Of a DNA stretch of 64,000 nt, positions 43,795-52,208 are shown piece after piece. Under the pieces are notes generated by a model. It had not been told where the DNA came from. It did not search any database and saw only the letters and a program-made list of their open reading frames with translations. The stretch covers positions 1 through 64,000 of the forward strand of contig DATGMP010000149.1 in NCBI GenBank assembly GCA_035293565.1, given 5' to 3'. A program made the translations under genes and the position numbers. This DNA comes from DATGMP01 sp035293565. GTDB taxonomy: Bacteria; Pseudomonadota; Alphaproteobacteria; BOG-932; Roseiterribacteraceae. Every line of letters begins with the position of its first letter. Position 1 is the stretch's first letter.

Positions 43795-45327
43795 ATGCTC
43801 GACGCGACGCGGCTGCTCCGCCTCTATGCGCGCTACCGGCTGACGCAGCTCGCACGGATGAAGTCGGTTGACGTGCAGGAGCGGCAGCTGATGTCGCTCG
43901 TTCGGCGTGCCGCGCACACGCGCTTCGGCCGTGATCATGGTTTCGGCGGCATAAAGTCCGTCGCGGATTACCAGGTGACGGTGCCGCTCCGCCGCTATGA
44001 GGATTTCTGGACGCAATATTGGCGGCCGAAGTTTCCAGTTCTGGATGATGTCACCTGGCCGGGGAGGATTCCGTACTTCGCCAAATCGTCGGGCACTTCG
44101 ACAGGCGCAACCAAGTTCATACCAGTCTCACGCCCTATGATCGGATCCAACCAACGCGCTGTCTTCGACCTGCTGACACACCACATCGCTCACAAGCCGC
44201 AGAGCCGCGTACTCGGCGGCAAGAATTTCATGCTGGGCGGCAGCACGGAGCTGACGCTTCTGGCGCCGGGCGTGATGGCGGGCGACCTCAGCGGTATCGC
44301 CGCGCGCGAAGTGCCGCGATGGGCGCACTCGCGCTATTTTCCGCCCCCCGATCTCGCGCTGATCTCCGACTGGGAGGAGAAGGCGGCCAGGCTCGCCGCA
44401 CGTTCGCTCGACGAGGACATCCGAACCTTCGGCGGCACGCCGAGCTGGCTTCTCGTGTTCATCGACCATCTGCGGGTTCTGCGACCGGGCAGCAGCGGAA
44501 GGCTGATTGACTACTACCCAAAGCTCGAGCTGCTCGTGCACGGCGGCGTGAATTTCGCACCCTATCGTCGACGTTTCGACGCGCTCCTCCAGGGAAGCCG
44601 CGCCGAGCTGCGCGAGGTGTATCCGGCAAGCGAGGGATTCATCGCGATGGCGGACCGCAGACCCGGAGAAGGTCTCCGCCTCGTGCTCGATAACGGGCTC
44701 TTTTTCGAATTCGTGCCGACCGACGAGCTGGCGAGCGCCAAGCCTGTGCGCCATTGGATAGCGAATGTGCAGACGGGCGTCGACTACGCCGTCGTCATCT
44801 CGACCTGTGCAGGGTTGTGGTCGTACATCGTCGGCGACACGATCAGGTTCGTATCGCTCGATCCGCCGCGTATTGTGGTGACCGGCAGAACTTCCTATGG
44901 CCTTTCCGCGTTCGGGGAGCATCTGATCGGGGAGCAGATCGAAGAGGCGATCGCGGCGGCGGCGGCTTCGATCGGAACGTCGGTCGATGATTTCAGTGTC
45001 GGACCAATATATCCCGAAGAACCCGACCGGCCGGGCCACCACCTTTTTGTCGTGGAATTCTCCACCGCGATGTCGCCGGAGGCGCTCGACACGTTCCGAC
45101 GCGAACTCGATCGGAAATTATCCGACGCGTCGGAAGATTACGCGGCGCACCGAGCCGGTGACTTCGGGATGGGGCCGCCCGAAATCCTTCAGGTGCCGCC
45201 GGGCACGTTCGCGATTTGGATGAAGTCGCGCGGCAAGCTCGGCGGGCAGAACAAAGTTCCGCGCGTCATTCTGGATTCCACGCTCTTGGACAGCCTTGTG
45301 AGCGCTGGCGGCAGGCCTTCCGCTTAG
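43795..45327 (+). CDS. GH3-family acyl-adenylating enzyme (acyl-amino acid synthetase-like)
   Basis: A 510-residue protein of the GH3 auxin-responsive family. The ATP-binding motif SSGTSTGATK is at residues 98-107, the second motif YPASEGF begins at residue 276, and GLWSYIVGDTIRF lies near 341-353. Plant members adenylate indole-acetate or jasmonate and join them to amino acids; bacterial members are mostly uncharacterised. The ATG at 43795 is chosen because it follows the acylase stop by 2 bases and gives the standard length. The acid and amine substrates cannot be predicted. Confidence 0.85.
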   Translation: MLDATRLLRLYARYRLTQLARMKSVDVQERQLMSLVRRAAHTRFGRDHGFGGIKSVADYQVTVPLRRYEDFWTQYWRPKFPVLDDVTWPGRIPYFAKSSGTSTGATKFIPVSRPMIGSNQRAVFDLLTHHIAHKPQSRVLGGKNFMLGGSTELTLLAPGVMAGDLSGIAAREVPRWAHSRYFPPPDLALISDWEEKAARLAARSLDEDIRTFGGTPSWLLVFIDHLRVLRPGSSGRLIDYYPKLELLVHGGVNFAPYRRRFDALLQGSRAELREVYPASEGFIAMADRRPGEGLRLVLDNGLFFEFVPTDELASAKPVRHWIANVQTGVDYAVVISTCAGLWSYIVGDTIRFVSLDPPRIVVTGRTSYGLSAFGEHLIGEQIEEAIAAAAASIGTSVDDFSVGPIYPEEPDRPGHHLFVVEFSTAMSPEALDTFRRELDRKLSDASEDYAAHRAGDFGMGPPEILQVPPGTFAIWMKSRGKLGGQNKVPRVILDSTLLDSLVSAGGRPSA

Positions 45328-45449
45328 CGCGCTTCCCAAGGGATTCACTCGGGCATGCTACCGGCCCATGTTGGAACAGGCGGGGGTCTTCTCCGTTGAG
45401 GAAAGGTCCGCGCTCGCGACGAGCGCTATGGGTTCGCATGGAGAATCAA

Positions 45450-45806
45450 ATGTTCGGCTCGAACATCAGCGCCATCAAAGAGCGCGCCAAGGTGCGGTGG
45501 GACAAGCTCACCGATGAGGATCTCGACAGCGCGACGAAGGGCGTGGGCGCGCTAGCTTCGCGCCTCAGCGACCGCTACGGATACGATCTGGAGGAAGCAC
45601 GCCGCCAGGCGGAGCGGTTCTTCAACTCCTCGGCGGAAATTGCGCGTTCCGCGTATGGCCGCGCGCTGCGCACGACCAACGAAGCCTCATTGCGGATCGA
45701 CGGGCTGGTCAGAGAGAATCCTTGGCGCGCGGTCCTCGGCGCAGCACTCCTGGGCGCTGCGGTCGGCTATGCGCTGGGCTGGAGCGAGCGGCGGAACCAC
45801 TGGTAG
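45450..45806 (+). CDS. DUF883-like stress-associated membrane-anchored protein
   Basis: 118 residues from the ATG at 45450, which has GGAG 6 bases upstream; an in-frame ATG at 45438 is also possible. The first part resembles CsbD-like proteins (ERAKVRWDKLTDEDLDSA), then comes an amphipathic helical region, and the C-terminus has the DUF883 pattern: VRENPWRAVLGAALLGAAVG, one membrane helix, and a short charged tail. Relatives such as ElaB anchor ribosomes or respond to stress in stationary phase. The 3' end overlaps the opposing metallophosphoesterase frame. Confidence 0.75.
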   Translation: MFGSNISAIKERAKVRWDKLTDEDLDSATKGVGALASRLSDRYGYDLEEARRQAERFFNSSAEIARSAYGRALRTTNEASLRIDGLVRENPWRAVLGAALLGAAVGYALGWSERRNHW

Positions 45807-46266
45807 AAATACCGAGATCGATCAGCTCGACATCGATGCGGCTCCCGACGACTGACAGCCGTCCGAGGGAGACCGGCAGCTTGAAGCGCCGCGGACCGGC
45901 GCTTCCCGGATTGACGTAAAGCACGCCGTTCTTCTCGCGCCAGCCGGGCTGGTGCGAGTGACCCGACACGACGGCGCGAAAGCCGGCCGCCGCGGGGTCG
46001 AGATCGAGGGCGGCGACATTGTGGATCACGTAGAGGAACGCCTCGTCTGCCTGAAGCACTTCGGTATCGGGCAATGACGCGGCCCAGGGATCTCGATCGA
46101 CATTGCCGCGGATCGCGATGACCGGCGCCAAGCGCTTCAGCCCCTCGAGCACCGCCGCGTTGCCGATGTCCCCGGCATGAATGATAACGTCGCTGCCGCG
46201 GAGCGCTTCGATCGCCTCGGGCCTGAGCAGCCCGTGCGTGTCGGAGATGAGTCCGATCGTGACCAG
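45709..46266 (-). CDS. YfcE/MJ0936-family metallophosphoesterase, apparent CTG start
   Basis: 185 residues if translation starts at the CTG at 46266-46264. The reading frame has the family start VTIGLISDTHG with metal ligands Asp and His, then IIHAGDIGN, IRGNVDRDP and VVSGHSHQPG. No ATG, GTG or TTG lies in frame early enough to include the essential first motif; the first GTG, at 46152, would delete it. A GGAG lies 8 bases before the CTG. The CTG is 3 bases after the stop of the upstream beta-helix gene. The C-terminus runs about 30 residues past the usual end and overlaps the opposing DUF883-like gene by 98 bases. Substrate unknown; such enzymes cleave phosphodiesters. Confidence 0.7.
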   Translation of the reverse strand: MVTIGLISDTHGLLRPEAIEALRGSDVIIHAGDIGNAAVLEGLKRLAPVIAIRGNVDRDPWAASLPDTEVLQADEAFLYVIHNVAALDLDPAAAGFRAVVSGHSHQPGWREKNGVLYVNPGSAGPRRFKLPVSLGRLSVVGSRIDVELIDLGISTSGSAARSSPAHSRPQRPGVLRRGPRAKDSL

Positions 46267-46268
46267 TC

Positions 46269-47348
46269 CTATGTCTCCGTCACCTTGCCAGTCACGACAA
46301 CATGTCCCTTGAAGGTGGGCCGGCCACCTTTGAAGGTCGGGTTATTGAGCGTGACGGTGCAGCCTCCCCCGGCCACGATGAAGCATTCCTTGCCGGTCTG
46401 ATTGTCGAAAGTCGGCGAGTCCTCATGGTAATGCGCCGAATAGTTCGGGTAGAGCCCTTCGAGCCCGAAGGTGATGAAGTTCATGTCGAGCGCTCCCGAA
46501 CCCTTGATGTAGATATTGTGCTTGCCCTTCCAATCGCTGCCGTTCGGCAGGTCGACGCAGCTCCCGTTGCCGCCCAGTTGCGTGGTGGGGCCAGTCGCGT
46601 AGTTGCCTTGGCTGCCGGGGATCACCAGGCTGGCGAAGGTGCAGCCGCTGACGACATGGAATCCCAGCCGGCTCTTGAATTCATGTGCCAGAATCGCCTT
46701 CTCGAATTTCGAGTTGGTGACTGTGACGACGCTTTTGTCCGAGCCCGCGACGCCGGATGAGTCATTGAGATAGAGATTGTGCGTGTTGCCGTTTGGGCTG
46801 TCGGATCCGTTATGATGGACATAGCAGTTCTTGATGGCGACATTGCCGCCCAGACTGCGGATTCCTTCCTGGCAGCCATAGATCTCCACGCTGTCGATCG
46901 TCATCGCAAAGCCAAGCTGGCCGTTGCAGACGCCTGAGGCGTTGCGTCCGTCGGCATCGTCGATCGCGGCGCCGCGCACCGTCAGCTTCTCCACGGTGCC
47001 GCCGCCAGGACCCTCGATCACGACGACCGCCTTGCGGTAGGCCGGTCGCAGACCGAAGGCGTCGATGATCGTCATCCCCATGCCGGCGCCGGAAAGCACG
47101 CCATTCGGCGGTATGTCGGCGATCGTATGAATCGTGCCGGGCCCGAGCTTGCCTTTGGTGAGGGGTGGGTTCGGATTGCCCTGGGGCGTTTTGGCCGGGA
47201 TGACCGGCGGCATGAAGTCGGCGTCCGGCGGGCTCGCCGGCATCTTGGCGATTGCCGCAGGCTCGGGCTCTGCTCCTCCCGCCCTCATGGCCGCGCCGGC
47301 GGCAAGGCTTACGGTGGCGGCAAGGAATCGGCGGCGGGACGTGCTCAT
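46269..47348 (-). CDS. Tat-exported right-handed beta-helix protein
   Basis: 359 residues from the ATG at 47348, which has a GGAGG ribosome-binding site; an upstream in-frame start at 47393 is less likely. The N-terminus is a clear twin-arginine signal (TSRRRFLAATVSLAAGAAM). The mature part has the repeating short beta-strand pattern of pectate-lyase/parallel beta-helix proteins, for example VEIYGCQEGIRSLGGNVAI and NSKFEKAILAHEF. Catalytic residues of known pectate lyases cannot be identified, so it may bind or cleave a polysaccharide, or be structural. It precedes the metallophosphoesterase on the same strand by 2 bases. Confidence 0.7.
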   Translation of the reverse strand: MSTSRRRFLAATVSLAAGAAMRAGGAEPEPAAIAKMPASPPDADFMPPVIPAKTPQGNPNPPLTKGKLGPGTIHTIADIPPNGVLSGAGMGMTIIDAFGLRPAYRKAVVVIEGPGGGTVEKLTVRGAAIDDADGRNASGVCNGQLGFAMTIDSVEIYGCQEGIRSLGGNVAIKNCYVHHNGSDSPNGNTHNLYLNDSSGVAGSDKSVVTVTNSKFEKAILAHEFKSRLGFHVVSGCTFASLVIPGSQGNYATGPTTQLGGNGSCVDLPNGSDWKGKHNIYIKGSGALDMNFITFGLEGLYPNYSAHYHEDSPTFDNQTGKECFIVAGGGCTVTLNNPTFKGGRPTFKGHVVVTGKVTET

Positions 47349-47417
47349 CGCGACCTCCTGGGGGAAACCGGGTTCGGGCCGCCAATTCAACACGAGAGAT
47401 GGGGCTGAATCTATATC

Positions 47418-47585
47418 TTATCGGTGATATTCGTTGCGCTGCAGGACGCCGACGCCGTACCAGCCCCAATAGACGCAGTGCCGCTTAATGAGGCCGGAAT
47501 CGTCGATTTCCATCGCCTCGACGAAATCCATCTGGTCCCCGTCAGGTGCCTTCGGCGGCTTGCGCTCGGCCAGCTTGTCGAATAG
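47418..47585 (-). pseudogene. 3' fragment of a SnoaL/NTF2-like gene
   Basis: The last 55 codons encode a typical C-terminal part of an NTF2-like (SnoaL) protein: MDFVEAMEIDDSGLIKRHCV, then YWGWYGVGVL and a terminal YHR. Upstream of LFDKLAER the similarity stops and the region serves as the leader of the divergent molybdopterin oxidoreductase. The 5' two thirds of the gene are missing, so it is a truncated remnant. Confidence 0.5.
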
Positions 47586-47712
47586 CCCAGGCGAAATACA
47601 TTCTTTCCAACGGCGTGGTTCCGGATTCGGCCGGTTCCTCTCCTTCGCATATCGACCTTTGCGAACCGGCCCGCTCGCCTTAGGTTCCTCTGGGGGGCTC
47701 GGGGAAGCCAAC

Positions 47713-49860
47713 ATGCCGCTGCGCGAAGAGATCTCGTTCTGCCGGATTTGCATGGGTCATTGCGGCGTGGTGCTGACCTTGGACGAGCAAGATCGTCTGG
47801 TCGGCATCCGGGCGGATCGCGAAGACCCGCAGACCCTGGGCTATGCCTGTTTCAAGGGACTGCAATCGGTCGAGGCGCACAACAGCCCGGATCGCATCCT
47901 CCACCCGCTGAAGCGGATGCCGGACGGATCTTTCGTCCGAATTCCCTTGGAGCAGGCGCTGGACGAGATCGCGGACAAGATCCGTGCGATCCTGGACGAG
48001 AGCGGGCCCGAGGCGATGGCAGGCTACAAAGGCGGGGGAGGCTATTTTACCGCCTCGGCGGTCCTGATGCTGCGCGATTGGCTAAAGGCCCTGGGCTCGG
48101 ACAAGATCTTCTCCTCCGCCACGATCGATCAGTCGGCCAAGACCGTCGCCTTCGGCCGCATCGGTCTCTGGCCGCCCGGCCGCACGCCTTTCCATCGCGG
48201 CGACGTGTTCATGCTGGTCGGGTCGAATCCGCTGGTCTCGATCAACCCTCCCTTCGATACGCGCAACCCGACCAAGCGGCTGAAAGAAGCGAAAGCGCGC
48301 GGCATGAAGCTGATCGTCATCGATCCGCGCCGCACTGAGACCGCGCAGTTCGCCGACCTGCATCTGCAGCCTCTGCCAGGCGAGGACGCCGCTGTTATGG
48401 CCGGGCTGCTCCACATCATCCTCGGCGAAGGCTGGGAGGACAAGGAATTCTGCAAGCGGCATGTCGGTGATCTCGATGCGTTACGCGCTGCGCTCGTTCC
48501 CTTCACGCCGGATGTCGTGGCCCGCCGCGCCGACGTGCCGGCGGAGAAGCTGTTCGAGGTCGCGGAGCTCTTTGCGCATCGCTGCAAGACCGGGGCGGCC
48601 GCAAGCTCGACCGGGCCCGATATGGGGCCGCATTCGAACCTTGCCGAGCATCTGCTCGAGACGCTGAACGTCGTCTGCGGTCGCTATCTGCGCGAAGGCG
48701 ATCCGATCGACAATCCGGGCGTGCTTGCTCAGCGCTTCCCGCGGCCGGCGCAGGTCGTTCCGGCCCCTCGCTGGTGGGAGCACAGCTACAAGAGCCGCAT
48801 CGGCGGGATCGGCATGCTCATGGGCGAGCTGCCGACCGGGATCATGCTCGACGAGATATTGGAGCCGGGCGGGGGGCGGGTGCGATGCCTCATCTCGCAT
48901 GGCGGCAATCCCGCCTCCGCGATCCCTGACAAGAAGCGCGTGGTGAAAGCATTCAACGCGCTCGACCTGCTGGTCAGCATCGAGCCTTTCATGACCGTGA
49001 CGGCGCAGCTCTCGCACTACATCCTGCCGCCCAAGATGCAATATGAGCGCGCCGATCTGCCGTTCTGGCTTTACGAGACGATGGTTTATCCGGCCGAGCC
49101 CTACACGCGCTATTCACCCGAGCTCGCCAAACCTCCCGAGGGATCCGAGCTCTGCGACGATTGGTATGTCTTCTGGTCGCTCGCCAAGCGGCTCGGCTTG
49201 AAGATGGAGTATCTGGGCGTCCCGCTCGATTTAGAGAACGAGCCCACGACCGACGATCTACTGCGCATCGCGGCCCGCCATGCGCCCGTGACGTTCGACG
49301 AGATCAAGGCCCATCCGCGCGGCCTGCTCGCGCCCGGCGAGCCGCAATTCGTCGGGCCTGCTGATCCGGATAACCCGACGCGCTTTACGGTGATGCCCGA
49401 CGACGTGCGCGACGAGATCGGTGCGCTGGCGGCGGAAAAAGGGAAAGGCGGGACCTTCACGCATCGCCTCGCAGTCAGGCGTCTCCGCGACATGTTCAAC
49501 TCGATGGGCCGCAATCTGCCGAAGATCCGCGAGCGCGTGCCCTATAACCGCGCCTTTCTCAATCCCGATGACATGCAAGCGGCAGGCATCGGGTCCGACG
49601 ATTGGGTGGAGATCACCTCCGATCACGGCCGCGTGCGCGCCATTGCCGAGGCCGACCCGACGCTCCGGCGCGGCGTGCTGTCGCTGAGTCATGGCTTCGG
49701 CGGATTGGAGGAGGATGACGACGCCTACCTTGCCGACGGCGCATCGACGAATCTGTTGATCCCGATGGACCGCAACCGCGAGACGATCAACGCCATGCCG
49801 TGGATGACCGGCATTCCGGTCAATGTGCGCCGCGCGTCCAGCTGGCCGAGCAACGCGTGA
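47713..49860 (+). CDS. Molybdopterin-dependent oxidoreductase, DMSO-reductase family
   Basis: A 715-residue enzyme with an N-terminal [4Fe-4S] site (Cys10, Cys13, Cys17, Cys46) followed by molybdopterin-guanine-dinucleotide-binding domains: GGGGYFTASAVLMLRDWL, VGSNPLVSINPPFDTRNPTK, and the C-terminal MGDN-binding domain from about residue 590. The ATG at 47713 has GGGGAAG upstream; the frame is open to 47488. There is no signal peptide, so it is cytoplasmic. No partner subunits lie nearby. It is followed 4 bases later by an LLM-class oxidoreductase, so the two form an operon. The substrate is unknown. Confidence 0.85.
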   Translation: MPLREEISFCRICMGHCGVVLTLDEQDRLVGIRADREDPQTLGYACFKGLQSVEAHNSPDRILHPLKRMPDGSFVRIPLEQALDEIADKIRAILDESGPEAMAGYKGGGGYFTASAVLMLRDWLKALGSDKIFSSATIDQSAKTVAFGRIGLWPPGRTPFHRGDVFMLVGSNPLVSINPPFDTRNPTKRLKEAKARGMKLIVIDPRRTETAQFADLHLQPLPGEDAAVMAGLLHIILGEGWEDKEFCKRHVGDLDALRAALVPFTPDVVARRADVPAEKLFEVAELFAHRCKTGAAASSTGPDMGPHSNLAEHLLETLNVVCGRYLREGDPIDNPGVLAQRFPRPAQVVPAPRWWEHSYKSRIGGIGMLMGELPTGIMLDEILEPGGGRVRCLISHGGNPASAIPDKKRVVKAFNALDLLVSIEPFMTVTAQLSHYILPPKMQYERADLPFWLYETMVYPAEPYTRYSPELAKPPEGSELCDDWYVFWSLAKRLGLKMEYLGVPLDLENEPTTDDLLRIAARHAPVTFDEIKAHPRGLLAPGEPQFVGPADPDNPTRFTVMPDDVRDEIGALAAEKGKGGTFTHRLAVRRLRDMFNSMGRNLPKIRERVPYNRAFLNPDDMQAAGIGSDDWVEITSDHGRVRAIAEADPTLRRGVLSLSHGFGGLEEDDDAYLADGASTNLLIPMDRNRETINAMPWMTGIPVNVRRASSWPSNA

Positions 49861-49864
49861 ACCG

Positions 49865-50803
49865 ATGGCGCGCAAAGTCTCTCTCGGCCTCGGCATCATG
49901 GAGCTGCCCTTCTCGGGCGCGGATAGCTTTTGGCGCTGGATCGACCTCTGCGAGGCGGGCGGAGTCGATTCGATCTGGCAAAGCGATCGCCTGATCGGCA
50001 AGGCGCCGGTGCTCGAGAGCCTATCGACAATGGCTGCGCTCGCCGGCGGAACGCGGCGCCTCAAATTCGGCATGAATGTCGTCTCGCTCGCCTTTCGCGA
50101 TCCGGTGCTGCTCGCCAAGCAATGCGCCACGATCGACTATCTTTCGAACGGCAGACTGTTGCCGGCCTTCGGGATCGGCAGTCCCGTGGGCGCGGAGTGG
50201 ACAGCGCTGGGCATCGACACCGCGTCGCGCGGCCGCAAGGCGGACGAGGCGCTGGAGATCATTCGCCGGCTCTGGTGTGAGGACGAGGTCAGCTTCGAAG
50301 GTCGGTTCTATAAGCTCCAGGGCGCGTCGATCGCGCCGAAACCGGTGCAGCCGGATCTCCCGATGTGGATCGGCGGCTCCTCGGATGCCGCGATCCGCCG
50401 CACGGCGCGCTTCGGCACCGGCTGGCAGTCCGGCGTCGAGACTCCGGAAGAGGCGGGCAGGGTGATCGCCGCCATCAAAACCGCGCTCGTGGAGACCGGT
50501 CGCGCGATCGACGAGGACCATTTCGGCGTCAACGTGCCCTTCCGGTTCGGCAGCGCCGACGACCCCGGGATTCAGCGCGCCATGGAGGCCTACCGGCAAT
50601 ATTCCGGTCGCGACCCAGCGCAATATTTCGCTGTCGGCGACGCGTCGTTCATGCTCGACCGCATCGCGGCTTATATCGACGCGGGCGCATACAAGTTCGT
50701 CTTTCGCCCCGCAGCTTCGGGTGACGACGATATGCTCGACCAGACGCGCCGGCTGATCGATGATCTGTTGCCGCGGGTGGCGGCACGATGGCCGCACGGG
50801 TGA
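49865..50803 (+). CDS. LLM-class (luciferase-like) flavin- or F420-dependent oxidoreductase
   Basis: A 312-residue TIM-barrel oxidoreductase of the bacterial luciferase superfamily. Characteristic parts are LKFGMNVVSLAFRDPVLLAK, SNGRLLPAFGIGSPVGAEW and LPMWIGGSSDAAIRRTARFG. Family members use FMN or F420 for hydride transfer or mono-oxygenation; the cofactor cannot be decided here. The ATG at 49865 is 4 bases after the molybdopterin enzyme, suggesting a shared pathway. Confidence 0.85.
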   Translation: MARKVSLGLGIMELPFSGADSFWRWIDLCEAGGVDSIWQSDRLIGKAPVLESLSTMAALAGGTRRLKFGMNVVSLAFRDPVLLAKQCATIDYLSNGRLLPAFGIGSPVGAEWTALGIDTASRGRKADEALEIIRRLWCEDEVSFEGRFYKLQGASIAPKPVQPDLPMWIGGSSDAAIRRTARFGTGWQSGVETPEEAGRVIAAIKTALVETGRAIDEDHFGVNVPFRFGSADDPGIQRAMEAYRQYSGRDPAQYFAVGDASFMLDRIAAYIDAGAYKFVFRPAASGDDDMLDQTRRLIDDLLPRVAARWPHG

Positions 50804-50865
50804 CCTTTCTGGTTAAGTAAATCGTGTAGAATTCTTCCGCAGACTGTTAGACGGGGAGGCTTCGT

Positions 50866-51180
50866 TCAGATCGCGATCTTCGTCTCGATCGCGTCGTAAT
50901 CCGCCCGCACACTGCCATCGCTCGCATCCAGAAGTCCTGCGGCCGTGAGTGCCTGTACATCGGCATGGACATTGCTGAGTCGCGCCCAAGCGCCTTTGCG
51001 AGCGCGCGGACGCTCGCAACCTTGTGGCGCCGGACATAACGCAGCAGCTCCATGCGCTTGCCGGTCAGGACGCGCGCGAGCGTCTCCCAACTTTCGAATG
51101 CGATGCGACGCTCCTGGAACGTCTCACCACGTTCGGCGCGATGCCAGGCCTCGACGAAACGACGGGGCGGAATCGAACCA
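50866..51180 (-). pseudogene. Frameshifted HVO_A0114-type DNA-binding antitoxin
   Basis: On the minus strand one frame encodes AWHRAERGETFQERRIAFES and then the helix-turn-helix HKVASVRALAKALGRD, after which the reading continues in another frame as LSNVHADVQALTAAGLLDAS and ends ADYDAIETKIAI, stop at 50868-50866. Joining the frames near 50987 restores a normal antitoxin of this family. There is also no usable start codon in the first part. Both defects point to a broken gene. It follows a truncated TumE-like toxin. Confidence 0.6.
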
Positions 51181-51291
51181 GAAATCGTCCATCAGTTGTA
51201 CAATGTTAGTGAAGGCGTAGACTGTCTCAACGCCCCGAAAATGACGGTGGTCGTCTTGCCGCATATCCAATCTCCCGAACGCCCGCCCCAT
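51124..51291 (-). pseudogene. Truncated TumE-like toxin
   Basis: A frame of 55 residues from the ATG at 51291 contains RLDMRQDDHRHFRGVETVYA and FTNIVQLMDDFW, the C-terminal part of TumE-family toxins, which are normally about 100 residues. The N-terminal half is not found upstream; that DNA instead carries the start of the small basic protein gene on the other strand. The neighbouring antitoxin is frameshifted, so the whole module appears inactive. Confidence 0.5.
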
Positions 51292-51320
51292 ATGGTCGGG
51301 ATCCGGTCGGAGGAGCCAGC

Positions 51321-51425
51321 ATGAAGCCGCAGAAGAAATCGAGCCTGGAAAAGCGCGCCAACAAGCGTAAGGGAATCGCCAAGGCAAAGCGCCGGCGACA
51401 GAGGCGGCGCGCCAATTCGGATTAG
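51321..51425 (+). CDS. 34-residue very basic small protein
   Basis: ATG at 51321 with a strong GGAGGAG ribosome-binding site 5 bases upstream. The 34-residue product starts MKPQKKSSLEKRANKRKGI; 16 of 34 residues are Lys or Arg, with RRRQRRR near the C-terminus. It may bind RNA or DNA (inference from charge). It ends 3 bases before the stop of the convergent GST gene. Its perfect ribosome-binding site and its coding-like composition make it more credible than a random short frame. Confidence 0.55.
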   Translation: MKPQKKSSLEKRANKRKGIAKAKRRRQRRRANSD

Positions 51426-51428
51426 TCG

Positions 51429-52082
51429 TCAGAACTCCACGTCCAGCTCCTCGAGATCGTCGGGCTCGGCTTTGGCGGCGGCGATCCATTCCTGCATGGC
51501 GGGTAGGGCCATGATCGCTTGGCAATAGGCCGCGCACACCGGGTCGAGCTTCACGCCGTAGGTCAGAAAGCGGGTCACGACCGGCGCATACATGGCGTCG
51601 GCGACCGACAGTTTTCCGAACAGATAGGGCCCGCCATATTTTTCCAAGCAGTCCTTCCAGATCTCGATCACGCGGGCGATGTCTGCCTGGGCACCGGCCC
51701 AGATTTTGAAGTCCTTGTAGCGCGCCTTGAGGTTCATCGGCAGCGCCGAACGAAGATTGGCGAAGCCCGAATGCATCTCGCCCGAAATGGCGCGGCAATG
51801 GGCCCGGGCGGCGCGATCAGCTGGCAACAGCCCGGCTTTGGGCTTGATTTCCCTGAGATATTCGGCGATCGCCAGCGTATCCCAGACCTTGACGCCGTCA
51901 TGGGTCAGGCAGGGGACCAGGAAGGAGGGCGACATCAGAAGCAGCTCGGCCCGCATCGACGGATCGTCGACCGGCATCACCTGCTCGGTGAATTTCAGGC
52001 CCGCCATCCGGCAGAGCAGCCAGCCGCGCAACGACCAGGAGCCATAGTTTTTTGAGGTGATCGTGAGCGTCGCCTCGGCCAT
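51429..52082 (-). CDS. Glutathione S-transferase family protein
   Basis: A 217-residue GST with an N-terminal thioredoxin-like domain (SKNYGSWSLRGWLLCRMAGL, and the cis-Pro region SFLVPCLTHDG followed by DTLAIAEYL) and an all-helical C-terminal domain containing LFGKLSVADAMYAPVVTRF. The pattern is that of bacterial GSTs near the zeta/beta groups, used for detoxification or as isomerases. It is a single gene, divergent from the PHB-depolymerase-like gene. Confidence 0.88.
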   Translation of the reverse strand: MAEATLTITSKNYGSWSLRGWLLCRMAGLKFTEQVMPVDDPSMRAELLLMSPSFLVPCLTHDGVKVWDTLAIAEYLREIKPKAGLLPADRAARAHCRAISGEMHSGFANLRSALPMNLKARYKDFKIWAGAQADIARVIEIWKDCLEKYGGPYLFGKLSVADAMYAPVVTRFLTYGVKLDPVCAAYCQAIMALPAMQEWIAAAKAEPDDLEELDVEF

Positions 52083-52208
52083 GGACTTCCCCTTTCTACA
52101 GTTCTGAAACTATCTCGCAATGCAGCATGAAATGCACTAGCCTTCTCCGGCCAAGGCTTCGCAACCAGGACGGGCCGGCAGGACGAGCAGGGTGTCTCAA
52201 GCAACTCT

